NCBI GenBank assembly: GCA_026770025.1
Contig: JAMXDE010000007.1
Coordinates: 1,674,001-1,738,000, forward strand
Direction of reading: 5' to 3'
Length of the DNA: 64,000 nucleotides
Origin: Craspedostauros australis
Lineage: Eukaryota > Bacillariophyta > Bacillariophyceae > Mastogloiales > Achnanthaceae
Positions 9,489 through 21,048 of the stretch are shown here, piece after piece. How positions within the stretch are numbered: the first letter of the stretch is position 1; every line of letters begins with the position of its first letter. The notes below the pieces were generated by a model. The model saw only the letters and a program-made list of their open reading frames with translations. It did no database searches and had not been told where the DNA came from. Made by a program: the position numbers and the translations under genes.

Positions 9489-12400
9489 TTACGATGAGGA
9501 TGGATATTTAATGTCATCATCCGTCAACGTGGCTGCGTACAGCATCCATGGATGCGTCAATGCCTCACCGGCGGTTGGTCTGCCATCGGGATCGATGGTC
9601 AATAGCTGGCCGACGAAGTCCGCAAACAAGCGTCGCAGTCCTAGGTGAGAACGGGCAGGCAGTGGATTCCCCATGAGCTCGGCCGAGAATCCGAGGCGCG
9701 ACGAGAGGCAGGTGTTCTTGGGTTGGAAGATGTCGAATTGGTTGTCGGGATCCTCGGTCATGGTGGAATCGTCCAGCGGGTTGCCACCTCCGTGCTGCTG
9801 ATCAGGGTCGCTCACGTTCTCATACAGCAGGCCGCTCTTCGTGAAGAAGCGACCGCTCTGACTGCCCTGCGCGATCATGTGCCGCGGGAATGGTCCGCAG
9901 ATGGCCTCGATGCGGCTGAGCATGGACACGATAGAGTCGTTCTGGAAGGTGACGTCGCCTGTGAACATCTCCGCGACGACGCAGCCCAACGACCAGACAT
10001 CGATCTTGCCATCGTACGGCAGTCCCAGAATAACCTCCGGTGCTCGATACGATCGGGATTGGATGTAGGAGCTCTGCCTGTCGGTCAGGTAGCAGCTGCT
10101 GCCAAAGTCAATAAGCTTGACTTCCGCTCTGCTGTAGCTGCTGAGCAGGATGTTCTCCGGTTTGACATCGGAATGGACGAGCCCGAGGCTGTGCACGAAT
10201 TTTAACGCAATGAGGCACTGTCTCGTGATGTAGGCGAGTCTTGGGATGGTGAAGTACGGCTCCTCGTCATTGTCGAGGATGAACTTGCCAAACTCGAACA
10301 GATTCTGCCGCAGCAGCTCCGTCACGATCACGAGATGCTCGCGGTGGTAAAAGAACGACTTCATCTCCACCACGTGACAGTCCTGGCACTTGCCAGTCTG
10401 CCGCAACAGTTCGAGGATCTTGATCTCGTCCAAGGACTGATCAAAGAAGTCCTTCGTATTCTTGATCACCTTAAGACACACTTCCTTGTGACCCTGCGAT
10501 GTTTCAAATGAATTGGCAGACAGCAGTGTGAGAATTTGTGTTGTACGTGAAGATGCAATCGCAACAAGACATCAAAGCGCATCCCAAATCGTGGAGAAAC
10601 TTACCGCGTTCTTGGAATTGTCGGCATTGAGGTTGGTGCATCTGTAGGCCGTGCTGAAGGCAGCGCTGCCCAGCTCGCCTTCGATGAGGTACTGTCCTGC
10701 GATCACGTTGCCTGGTTCCAGCACCAGATCCTTCGTTGGTTCGAATCCTGTGACGTGCGATTTGAAGATGATGGGGAGATGGAAGTACTCCAGATCGCCC
10801 ATCTCGCCCTTGCCGGCGGTCTTGACACCAGGGAAGTCAGGATGCGAAGATTGGAAGGAGCTGTCGAGCGATTCCACGGCGGGAATGTCCGCAACATCAG
10901 TAGAGTCGCCAGCGCTGCTGGACCTCGACTTGGTCCGCGGGCGTGCCCCGTTTCGGCGTTCAGCATCGTCCAGCAATTTCTCAGCTTCCAGCAGCTCCTT
11001 TTCGAAGTCCACGTCGCTGCCTTCAAGACCATTCAATCGCTTTTCGGAGTTGATCTGGAATTCGTTGATCATCCATTCGAACGCCCGCTCCACGCGCATG
11101 AGCTGCGATCGTGACAGACGGATGATTCTGTACCCGGCTTCGTTGGCATCGTCTTCATCCCACGCGGGAATGGCCTCCAACAGTTGATTGGACTGGCCGT
11201 CCACCCCGAATGGCAGCAGGTGCGCGCAGAGCGTTCTCATGAGCTCCAATGCCTCCGTGTCACCGTACTGCTCCATCCGCTCTTCGAAGTCATCATGGTC
11301 CAGCGTCGGCCTCGCGACGAAATTCTCGCCGCTGCCGCTTCTGCTGCTCCTGCCGCTGATATCGGCATTGCCCATGCTTGCGATCATCTCTTCTGCTTCG
11401 CGTATCGCATCCGACGAGGCCTTGAGCTGCTGCTTGCCATGGCGGAGATTCTCGGGCGTGCTTGATTCCAGCACAACTCCCGTGGTGCCACCCGCGTTTT
11501 GGCTGAGCGGGCCGAGCACCCTGCCGGGAGTTGATTGCTGTTGCTGGCCATTGTCGGCTGCATCGTCTTGGTCGTTGGGATACCCAGTAACATTCAAGTT
11601 GCGAATAGTGCTTGCGTCACCGCCGTTGGCACTACCGCATTGATGCTCATCAATCGGCGTAGCGGACGAACCACCCTGCAGCGCGCTCTCGATCATGTCG
11701 CTGTAGTTGGTGTTGGTTGCGTCGTGGCTGGATTCCGTGCGCAGATCACGCTCCGCAACCTTCTTCTCATCTGACACCCAGGACCCAGCGCCCTTTTCGG
11801 CGTGCACTTGCAGATCGGTGAGGCCCGACGGGGACGAGTCCGCTGCCGTGATGATGTGATCACGGACGTCGCGGCTGGTGACTCTGTCATGAGCAACGTC
11901 GTCGTCGTCGTCCTCTTCCGCGAGCAGTTCCTCCACGACCGATGGGGGTTTGTCCTTCTGTCGCTTGTTGGGGAAGGAGGTGTGCTTTGTCGAGACTGAA
12001 GGTGTTGCCGATATTGATGACGAGGTTGATAGTTTGTTCTTTTCGTCCCGAGACTCCGTGGTCCTGAGCAGCTCGTCCATGGCGTTGAGAAGTCGTTCGC
12101 TATCATTGACAGCGGTGCCATCGACGCTGCATGCCTGCTCTCGTTCCAACAGCACCTCCAGAATCTTTTCCACACTCTTTTGCAACGCATTTTCCTCCTG
12201 AGGTGTGCGTCGACTTTGACTCGTCGTGGTTTGCTCGTCATTTTCGCTGTCATCTTTCGGAACGGGCGCTTGATGGTCTGCGGCAGCGTCGTTTGGAGAC
12301 GATGTTGTTGTTGTTGTTCGTTTGGAGTCGTTGTTGGATTTGAAAGCATTGAGGGTCGATGTGTACTCTGCCATGCGCTCCTTTCGTTCTCTCATCGTCT

Positions 12401-14036
12401 GCTCCTCCTGTTCTCTGCTTCTTGTGCGAGCAGTCTCCGTTGTGGTGGAGACAGGATCGACGATTGACGGGGATGTGGCACTGACGACATCCGGATGCTG
12501 AATGATGATATCCTCTGCCTCGGCAGATGCATCGCAAGATGGTGCGGGTTGCGACGAGACGAGGGTTTCGGCTACGTGAAGTCCCGTGGGATCCTTGGAT
12601 TTAGATGCGTTGAGGGTTGTTTGGATGTCTTCGTTGGATTCATCTCGTTGCGCCGTAGCGTATGCAGCAGATTCTGCGTCAATGATGATGATGTTCGCAT
12701 CTGGATTGCTGCTATCTGGACTGACTGGCTGACTGGCGCCTTCCTTGGATTGTTGGCTGTCATCGTTGTTGGCATCATCATCATCGTCATCCAAACGTGA
12801 TTGCAGAACACGATCAGCTTCCCGGGGCGTCCTGGGACGGTTGCGAGATCTGCGCAACCACGAATCGCTGGTACTTGCGCTGGCATCGTCCTTGTCGTTG
12901 CTCTGGGACTTGGTGAGGGTGATCTGCATGGCTGGTGCTGGTGCTGGTGGTTCTTCGGTCTGTCTCCTGTGCTGTTTGAGGAGCTGGATTGCCGCCTTGA
13001 GAGCATCCTCGTATTGGTTGCTGGCATCGGAGCCGGTTGATTTGACGGCAGGGTTGTTCCTCTGGCGAGCGTCATTTTCGGTGGACGGCTTCTCCACGCG
13101 CTGCTGCTGCTGTTTTCTGAGAGGAGATGGTGTGGCGGACGAAAGTGACTTTGTCGTTTTGCTGGGCGTGATCCTCCTTGCGATTGAGTTGTTGGTGGTG
13201 GTGGCGTTGTTGTTGTTGTTGTTGGTATACGCTGCCGGGCTGAGGATCTGATTGCGTTGATCCTCCGTCTCCTGCAAGGACCTCAGGATCTCATCCGTGT
13301 GTGAATCTCCGCTATGCGATGGTCCATTGTCCGACATGGCAGGTATGACCTGCGCTTGCGGCCTCGAGAGCTTCTGCTTTGGAGGAAGGTCCGCCTGCGG
13401 TGGCGTCTTCGCTTGTTCCGCGCGCCTCCGCTCCTTGAGGACATGCTGAGGGTTGGTGTGGTGGCGCTGCTGATCTCGCTGCTGCTCACGTTGCTTGCAC
13501 ACCTCCGCGGAAATCTCCTCCGCGTTGTAAAAGTTGAATCGGGTGCCTGCAGGCTTGTTGCGGGAGGTTCCGTTGGCGTTCGCGAAGCCATTGAGGTTGG
13601 CAGAGGCGCCGTATTCGGAGGGTTGGTAGAATTGGAAGCGCTTCTGCGCCATGACCGACGACGAGGTTGAGGAAGCTGATGCTGATGCAGCGATTGCCAG
13701 ATCTGCGGGGTTGTGGGCGCTGTCCGACCCTGACTTGTGCTTGCTGCTGCGCGCTGCGTGTTTGACAGCCGCGCTGAGGCCTCCATCTCCGCTCTGGGAT
13801 CGGAGTTGCTGCTGCTGCTGCTGGTTCTGGCTGGTGTTTTCATCCGTCTCCAGCTCTGTCTGCTGATCCTGCGCATTCTGCTGATCGGGCTTGTGCATCG
13901 CTGCGCTCTCCGAGAGCACCTTGACTTGATCACGAGCACCATTCGCTGTTCCGTTTGCGTTGGAATCGTGGGCTGTCTGGTCTCCGCGCAGCGCATCGGT
14001 CGCAAGCGTGGCGTCCAATTCAGACGCAACCTCCAT
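9489..14036 (-). CDS. DYRK-type dual-specificity protein kinase, spliced
   Basis: Exons 10605-14036 and 9489-10493 flank a 111-bp intron with GTAAGT donor and CAG acceptor, phase 0, interrupting the kinase N-lobe. The product is 1478 residues from the first in-frame ATG (14036). About 1100 N-terminal residues are disordered, with poly-Gln, poly-Asn, Ser/Thr runs and acidic patches. The C-terminal kinase domain has a glycine loop GELGSAAFSTAY (from 1120), the lysine in EVCLKVIKN (K1152), KDFFDQSLDEIK, the catalytic loop HSDVKPEN (D1253), IDFGSS (D1273) and SYIQSRSYRAPEVILGLPYD. The last two are DYRK-family signatures; Y1287 is the expected autophosphorylated tyrosine. The HRD motif is HSD rather than the usual HCD/HRD. 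DYRKs phosphorylate Ser/Thr targets in growth and differentiation control. The frame is open upstream to about 14222, and a GTGAGT just above that suggests a 5' leader intron, so an upstream start is possible. Confidence 0.88.
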
Positions 14037-15591
14037 CTTTGCAGTGCTTGTGCTTGTGGTGGCTGTCGTGGCTGTCGTGGCTGTCGCGGTTGTTGAGGAG
14101 GAAGAAACGGCCTCCGTTGAAGAGCAGTTGTGCGTCTGTGCGTCTGTGTTGGTATTGATCCTCGCACGGAGTTGGATGGCGATGCAACTGTGATGCTCTC
14201 TTTGCGCGCTAGCTAGAGACACTCACTGGGGACAGTCGCGGCTTGCACCTCTTCTGCGGCTCCGACTTTCCACAACCAACGCTCTCCACGAAAGGATCTG
14301 GCCGCAATGGATCGACAGCTTACGAGTGTCGAATGGAGTCCGTTGCCGTTCACAGGCTGTCTGAGCTTGTCTGAGCTTGTCTGAGCTTGTCTGAGTCTGC
14401 TGTTGTGTGATTGCAAACGTCTCTGTGTGCACTTCGCGCTTCCGCCGCTGTCCCGTGCCGTTGCTCCTTCCTTCTTTCGTCCTGCTGACCTCTTTGTTTG
14501 GACTTGCTGAGTTCCGTTTCGATGGCTTCCTTGGCTTCGACGCAGGCTCAGGTGTTGATCGACTTTGATGTCTTGTCCGTTGCCACACTTTGGCACTTGC
14601 TTCTCGTCTTTGGTGATGAGCAGGAGCTGCTCGGACTGTAGTAGTAGTATAGTGGCACTGTACGACTACTTGTATTAGTACCAGTTGCAACAGTCTCTCT
14701 CGATGCACCTTCTTGGTCTCTCTGCATGGATCAAAGCCAAACACAAAACGGAGCCATGCAACCTCCGCGTAGATCTTTGCCGTTTGGCACGTTACGCACT
14801 CCGCTCGTCTCGTGTCTGTCTCACCATTCAACAACGACGACATCAACGGCGTTCGTCGCAGAAATTCGCCAGAGATGGCGCAATTTCCATCCCGCGCTTT
14901 TCGGTGTGACCAAAGATGGTACCAAACGTTAGGCCAACGGCTGTCACTTAGTCTGGGGCAAGTCAACCGATTGTACGAGACATGCACATCGGACGTTTAT
15001 TCAAGTCCTCAAGCATCAATACAAGCAAATTCAAACTCTGTCAAATCTTCTTCTTCCTGTCAATTCTGGCGGCGCGGCTGGCTTATTCAGTCGGGGCATT
15101 CGAAGCTTGCAGATTCAGATTCGTTGATCGAGTTGGTCGTGGTCGCGGTGGTCGAAACGAATCAAGTTCAGCAAAAACACACGACTCATTTCAACAAACG
15201 CAAAATCACACAAAACAAAACAACACAACACAACGGAAGGAAACAACGCGCACATGAACAGTCACAATCCATCTCACCAACCACCTTTCAGGCATGATAC
15301 CGTACTACTGCATGGCACCACAACATCCGACTCGCACCATACGTCCTTCCCAGTCAGGTTCATGTTCATGTTCATGCTGCTCTCCAGACTGCTTCTGATT
15401 TGAAAGACAAAACCTGAGAAGCAGCGAGAGTCTCAACGAGGGAAGCATCGCTGCAACGGTGGAGCACGTCCCCCTACTATACGACTATTGAGTGACGGTT
15501 CTGTGCTGTTCTACCGTGCACGGCAACACACGAAGAGTCTGCTGCACAACAATACCCCTGCGCGAAGAGATCCACATCCTACCACACCAAT
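14037..15591. other. Divergent intergenic region
   Basis: About 1.55 kb between the starts of the DYRK-like gene (-) and the glycosyltransferase gene (+). It should hold both promoters and leaders, and has a possible leader-intron donor (GTGAGT, minus strand, about 14220-14226). A 10-bp tandem repeat lies at 14357-14396. Open frames here are biased in composition and match nothing I know. Confidence 0.5.
14357..14396. repeat. 10-bp tandem repeat, about 4 copies
   Basis: About four copies of TGTCTGAGCT in the 5' flank of the DYRK-like gene. Confidence 0.8.
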
Positions 15592-17277
15592 ATGTTGCGA
15601 CCAGCGTCAAGGACGAGCAACGACGATGTCACATCGCATGCACATGCAGCTGCTCATGTGCACAGCGCACCGAGCCATGCGGTCACGGGCAAGACCAAGA
15701 GACTCAAGAAGACCGCCGCTCGCAATCCGCTTAACTTCCTCTACATCGTCCTGGCCTTTGGCGCTGGCATGTTTCTGCAGAATGTCTTCTTCTTCGTTGC
15801 GACGCCACAGCCGCAGATGATGCACCCACTGCAGCAGCCAGTCTTTCAGGCCGTGCAGAAACCATCCGCGTTGCCGGACGAGTTCCGACGCATCCTCAAC
15901 CGCGCCACGCACCATGCCCATCATTGTCAGACGTTGGATTCCACCATGGGGGTGCAGGATTCCATGGCCCAACGTGCTCAAACGCACCCGCTCTACAACA
16001 ACCACACGGCCCATCTGCCGCCTTTTGGCATCATCCCTGCATTGCAGCGGTACGAAGCAGAATTCGCCGCGAGCAAAGGCAACGACCAATATCCGTACCA
16101 ATGCCACCTGCCACCGGAATATGAGTGCGACGAGACGCAGTTCACCGTCATCTTCATGGCCTACAATCCGGATCGATTGGACAAGATGTACAATCAGATA
16201 CTCAAGTTCGTCAAAGACAAGCAGTTCGCCCCGCTCGTCAGAGAGGTCCTCGTGGTTTGGAATGGCGATAGAGACGTCGAAGAGACGAACCTCGGCAAGA
16301 GGTTGGTCGAACTCAACCACGAATTCCCGGTCCGCATCTCGTATCCCCTCAAGGCGGGCTTTCCCAACGATCTCTTGAATCGCTACCACCCGCGATTGGA
16401 CGTCAAAACGAAGGCCGTCATGTACTACGACGACGACGGTCCCTTCTATTCCTACTGGGCCACGCTGGCTGGATTCGAGCTGTGGAAACGCAACGCCAAC
16501 GCGCAGATCGGTGCCATGGCGCGCAAGCTCGATCCAAGTCGACGGCAGCGTGACGAACGCAAGGCCATCCTCAATGGTCCCGGCGACCGGTTCTTCATTT
16601 CGCATTGCAATCGCTTGCGCACGCCGACGGAGATGGCCGCAGCTGCACGGCAAAGCGGCAACAGCAACAAAGATGCCGACATTTCACCCTACGTTGGAGA
16701 CGAGCTGCGATACAATTACAACGAATTCGCCAACTTCGGCGCCAACATGGTCCTGCCCAGCGGCTCCTTCTTACACTCCAATTACCTCTGCTACCTGTGG
16801 CATCCCGCCTTCGAGGAGATCCGGAAATATGTGCGAGCGCATCCCGTCAACCCCGATGATGGCACGGTCAGCATCATCGTTTCGCAGCTGAGCGGACGTT
16901 CGCCCAAGGTCTACTCGCGACGCATCGCCCAACCGCAGCAGCGGCGCCGGTTATCGTCGATGGGGAATGCCACTGAGCCTTTGGACGCTGTCGGGACAAC
17001 GCAACCGCAAAGCCACAGACGCCTCATGGAGGGCATCGATTGGGACAAGTCGCATCCGCACCAGGCCAAGCAAAAGAACAGGTGGGGACAGATGCGCAGC
17101 GACGTCGCCAACTCCCTGGTGCGCTACTTTGGCAGCACCAACTCCGGCAGCATTGGATGGTGCTACGGCACGCCCCAGGTGGATGCCAGCGGGGTCTACT
17201 GCAAGCCCGATCAAGCCAAGATCGGCATGCTCCCCTGGATGAAGCCCGATCATACGCCTTTGGATACGTGTCCCTAG
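15592..17277 (+). CDS. GT64-type (exostosin-like) glycosyltransferase, type II membrane protein
   Basis: A single-exon frame of 561 residues starting at an ATG. A short basic N-terminus precedes one signal-anchor helix (NFLYIVLAFGAGMFLQNVFF, about residues 46-66), so the enzyme is expected in the Golgi or ER with a lumenal catalytic part. From about residue 180 it reads FTVIFMAYNPDRLDKM, then VLVVWNGD, then VMYYDDDG. D280-D282 form the DxD-type metal and nucleotide-sugar site. ANFGANMVLPSGSFLH and a conserved-looking YNEFANFG follow. This order matches the glycosyltransferase 64 domain at the C-terminus of exostosins, which transfer N-acetylhexosamines or hexuronic acid. The substrate cannot be told from sequence; diatoms are not known for heparan sulfate, so another wall or glycoprotein polysaccharide is likely. 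The C-terminus (SNSGSIGWCYG, YCKPDQAK) is Cys-containing and unassigned. Confidence 0.85.
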   Translation: MLRPASRTSNDDVTSHAHAAAHVHSAPSHAVTGKTKRLKKTAARNPLNFLYIVLAFGAGMFLQNVFFFVATPQPQMMHPLQQPVFQAVQKPSALPDEFRRILNRATHHAHHCQTLDSTMGVQDSMAQRAQTHPLYNNHTAHLPPFGIIPALQRYEAEFAASKGNDQYPYQCHLPPEYECDETQFTVIFMAYNPDRLDKMYNQILKFVKDKQFAPLVREVLVVWNGDRDVEETNLGKRLVELNHEFPVRISYPLKAGFPNDLLNRYHPRLDVKTKAVMYYDDDGPFYSYWATLAGFELWKRNANAQIGAMARKLDPSRRQRDERKAILNGPGDRFFISHCNRLRTPTEMAAAARQSGNSNKDADISPYVGDELRYNYNEFANFGANMVLPSGSFLHSNYLCYLWHPAFEEIRKYVRAHPVNPDDGTVSIIVSQLSGRSPKVYSRRIAQPQQRRRLSSMGNATEPLDAVGTTQPQSHRRLMEGIDWDKSHPHQAKQKNRWGQMRSDVANSLVRYFGSTNSGSIGWCYGTPQVDASGVYCKPDQAKIGMLPWMKPDHTPLDTCP

Positions 17278-17723
17278 TTTCGTTATGTTGTAGATTACAA
17301 ATCATGTTTCGATGATTCGTTCGACTAAAATCCTGGGAGTTGTCGGAAAAGGAGAAAAGCTTACTTTTTATGTCGGAATTGGCAAGACTAAGTACTTGAT
17401 TAGACATAAATATGTGGTTTGCACCCATCATGGTACTTTGTTTGTTCCTACTACTATTGAGTACTTAGTTAGTTCTCTCCTTTGTGTTTCTGTTTCTGTT
17501 GTTTTCGTTGTTTTTTGGTGTTTGTTTTGGTTTTGTTCGTACTGTTGTCGTTATTCTGTGTGATCTACTCTGGGGAGTAGTGCTCTCTGTCTGTGATTTC
17601 TGTGTGCTTTGCTGCTTCTCGTGTGATGTTTCTGGTGTTGACGCATTCACGCTGATGCGGTGATTTTGTTGTTGTTGTTGTTGACGCATCCAGGCTGATG
17701 CGGTGTGCTGCGTTGCGCTGCAC
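17278..17723. other. Intergenic, probable left end of a Harbinger element
   Basis: T-rich sequence between the glycosyltransferase stop and the companion-gene stop. It contains a GAGTAGTGC motif near 17575 that recurs inverted near 22434, and two subterminal repeats described separately. Confidence 0.45.
17638..17705. repeat. Paired 25-bp subterminal repeats near the transposon's left end
   Basis: Two copies (17638-17662 and 17681-17705) share TTGACGCAT, a variable 4-5 bases, then CTGATGCGGTG. Each contains an inverted CGCAT/ATGCG pair that could form a small hairpin. Such repeats inside a transposon end can be transposase-binding sites; that role is inference. Confidence 0.6.
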
Positions 17724-19838
17724 TTAGGCGTTCACAGTGTGCCCTGTTGCATCGGCAGACACAACACTGCCATTCACTCCATCAGGCATTCCTGCTGCAG
17801 CCCCGCCTGATACCTCATCCACTTTCAGGCGGAGCACATCATCACGACGCGGGGCGTCCTCACCATTGCGGGGGCGCACAGAACCCGTCAGAGGTGTCAT
17901 CTCCATCTCGACAGTGGGGATGGAGCTCCCAGCACTGCTGGATTGAGAAGAGCTCCAGACTGGGTCGGGAACGCCACCACCAGGCAACCCGCTGGAGCTG
18001 TGGGCAGCCAGGGATGCGTTGGTGTGAGCTTGAAGGAGCTGCGCCTCAAGCTCAGCCAGCCGGGCCTGCGCATGCTGCTCACGAGCAAGAGCTTCGTTGC
18101 GCATGGCCTCGAACTGGGTTCGAGCTTCATGCTCAATTCGGGCCTTGGCCTGGGCATCAAGCTGGGAGCGCTCTTTTGCCGCACGCAAGAGAGCCTCGCA
18201 TTCGGCCCGTTCCTTGCGAGCTAGCTCTTGCGCTCGAGCAACTTGGGCCGCGGCCTCGCGCTCCATCTGCTGGCGAATCGCAGCAGTCTGGGCAGCATTC
18301 TGGGTGGTTGCTGCAGGGCTGGCAAACCCGCCACCAGAATTGGGAATCGGAGATCCAAACGGAGCAGGATGATGGTTGCCGCTGGCGCCGCCTGGTTGGG
18401 TTGGAGCAGGATGGCCAAAGGGGTGGGATCCGAATCCTTGTGCGGTTGGGGCTGCAGGCAAAGGCATGGTGGGATTGAAGGAGTACACCATCCCATCCAA
18501 GCCTCGGACGCCACGACGACCAGCCGTCCCAAACTGCTGCTGATTGAAGCTCTCTTGAAAAAAGCAGAATGTCACCAGTGTGGTGGTGCCGAGATAGTTC
18601 TCAACTATCTCAAAGTTGGGCTCCTCGAGGTCCTTGGTCTTGACATTGCGGAAGAGACTGTCGATCTTCCTTGGGAGGCTGAACTGGCAGCTGACGACGA
18701 GCTCGCCTGCATCATCGGTGACCTTTCGAGCGAGGTCCTGGAAATAATTCTTAGCTGCCGCAAGGCTTGTAGAAAAATCCTTATCATAACCATAGACTCC
18801 GTAGATGCACTCTGCTGTGAAGTACATCTTTGGCACTTTGTAGGTCAGCTTCAGTGTCCATCCTTCATCCTCTGTAGACAGTGCCACAGAATCTGGATCC
18901 ACCTTTGCGTCCAGGACCACAAACATGTGAATCCCCTCCCGGTAGCGCCCTGTTCCATTTGCAGCTGTCAATGGATCAAAAGCACGTTCAGTGAATGATC
19001 CGAGCTTGACCATGTCCAGTGCAGGGCTCATGGCGCGATCTGCACTACGGATTCCCATCTTGCCCATGGCATCCACGATGGTCTTGTCGTTGGGTGTGGC
19101 GTCGCGCTTGGGGGCAGGAGGAGGTGTTGGTTTGTTCACGTCTCGGACAGGGGGTCCACGAGGGCCTTGAACTCCACGACGAGGCATAATGAATGGTGGG
19201 GTAGCTTGAGAGAGATCGTCGTCAACGAATCCTGGGTCGAGCTCCAAGCTGTCTGAAGATACAGCAGAACCGAGACGATCAGAATGAACAGAAGGAAGGT
19301 AACTTTCGTCGTCGTCCGAAGAAGAACCGCGAGCAAGATCAGCAGCAGGAGGGTGATTGGCATTGGTGTTGTTGACAGCGCCTTGTGCTGGTCGGTAGTT
19401 GAGGTTGATCCCGCGTTCTTGACGCAACTCTGCGAGGCGTTCTGTGGAATCCAGACCGCACCTCTTGCGAAAATCAGATCCAAATCCTGTGCACAGCGAA
19501 GCAAATCAGAGCTGTGTGAGAAGAGATTTGGTTCACGAGCATGTCAGGACAGTCGGCGATCACAATAATAGTCACAACAGAGAACATCACAAAACGGACG
19601 CACCTTTTCCACTCTCGAGGAACTTCAGCAGACGGGCCCAACAATTGAGAAAATTCTTCTTCGTGTTCTTTTGGCTGTAGAGACTGTGCCACTCGACGTG
19701 CGACTCCCAGAAGTTCGAGAAGCCTTCCTTGGTTGGTTGGAAGCGAGGAGGATTGGAGATGAAGCCTTTGATGATGTAAGCAGCGTGATCTCCTGCGGGT
19801 GACCACCTTTGAGCTCGAGCAACTTGGATTTGTGCCAT
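17724..19838 (-). CDS. Unknown 665-residue protein, probable companion gene of the Harbinger transposon
   Basis: Exons 19604-19838 and 17724-19486 flank a 117-bp intron (donor GTGCGT, acceptor CAG, phase 1) that joins LESGKG to FGSDFRKRCGLD. The ATG at 19838 begins MAQIQVARAQRW. The first 110 residues are helical and Trp-rich (GFSNFWESHVEWHSLYSQ), conceivably a small DNA-binding domain, though I cannot assign it to Myb/SANT with confidence. A folded central domain (about 200-390) contains REGIHMFVVLDAKVDP and AECIYGVYGYDKDF. A Gly/Pro linker and a long Arg/Glu/Ala coiled coil (MEREAAAQVARAQELARKER) follow, with a Ser-rich tail. It starts about 1.2 kb from, and divergent to, the transposase gene. 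PIF/Harbinger elements usually carry a transposase plus an accessory DNA-binding protein, so this is the natural candidate. It could instead be a host gene. No frame breaks are visible. Confidence 0.7.
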
Positions 19839-21048
19839 CTTGGAGGTAAGCTGAATTGTGGGCTTGTGATGGACACCCCTGTTACAGCAGATACTGCGAG
19901 TGCAACGCTGCAAACAACTTGACCAATGCTGGGAGATGGTATCATCGATCGATCAATCAGCTGTCTATTCAATTCAAACACGCAGGTAGGAGCAACGCAG
20001 CCAGACTACGGCAAGCATCCAGGCTGTCACATCCGTCATTGCCTGTTTCAATCAGCAGTATTGCACAGATGAGGAGGATCGTGGTGCGTACATGAGGGCA
20101 TGAGGTGCCATCATCCTGTTTGGTTTGGAATGCAACTTCCTCGTGGGTCGAATTTGCTTTTTGTGGGAGCTCAGTTGGATTTGGTGAGCATACTCAGCTT
20201 CATGTGCTTTGGACGGCTCGCTTGGAATGATGTCTTCAAATCTGTATATTGACCCTCCGACAAGAAATTCTTAGGAACCGACGGTATTCGTTTTTGGGGG
20301 GACAAGTACCTGGTTTTCGCCGACAAGTCTCATGTGTGCTTTCCTACGCAACAGTCAGTAGTAGCTCACGTAGAAAACAAAAGACAGAATTTGTGGTTCA
20401 CAATTTCTGGTCCGACGAGTCAAAAGTTCTAGTCCGACGGTTACAAAAACGTTACTTTCCTTGCCTATTTAGTATCTGTCGGATGGAAATCGTGTACTTG
20501 TCGGATGCGGATTGTGTACTTGTCGGACGCCTTTTTGAAATGGTGTGGAGTGGAGTACTCGACTCTACTTGTCATTGGCTTGTGTCGAAGCCAGTCCCAC
20601 CAAACAGCATGTTGACCCTGTCGCACGACAGCTCATCGCAGAGGTGCGCTTTGGCCGATCGGCCTGTTCTCCGATTTGCGTTGCCACATGCAATGGAAGC
20701 AGACACACGAACCAGGGGTGGTGCTTCACAACAACGATTCAAGTTGAGCACCAACATCTCTTGCTCCTCTCTCCTGCGTTGAGTTCAGACAAAGGGAGAA
20801 CACCATCCAACCCTTCCGGAGGTGGTCTCTTGGTGGAGGACATCATCTACTGGGATGTTCTGGTCAACGCAGAACCATGCTCTTCGGTTTTCGCATCGCC
20901 ATCATCACACAGCCAACATCAACCAAAGGCTACGAACACAACGTGATGCTCTGCTTCCAACGATTCAAATGTAGAGGGATGCGAATGGCTCCATGCCAGT
21001 GGCTGCATCTACTGGTGCAAGCCAGCAACCATTTACAGAAGAGAACAG
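19839..21048. other. Region between the divergent transposon genes
   Basis: About 1.2 kb between the two divergent starts. Around 20260-20530 it repeats short GTCGGA/GTCCGACG/CCGACAAG words, for example TACTTGTCGGATGCGGAT then TACTTGTCGGACGCC. These may be binding sites or decayed repeats. No convincing coding exon is visible, though the transposase could have an unseen upstream exon. Confidence 0.4.

Noticed and set aside
14223-14987. Minus-strand frame just upstream of the DYRK-like gene
   Set aside because: It has no domain and ends at a TGA inside a likely splice donor. It may overlap a 5' exon, but I cannot show that it is coding.
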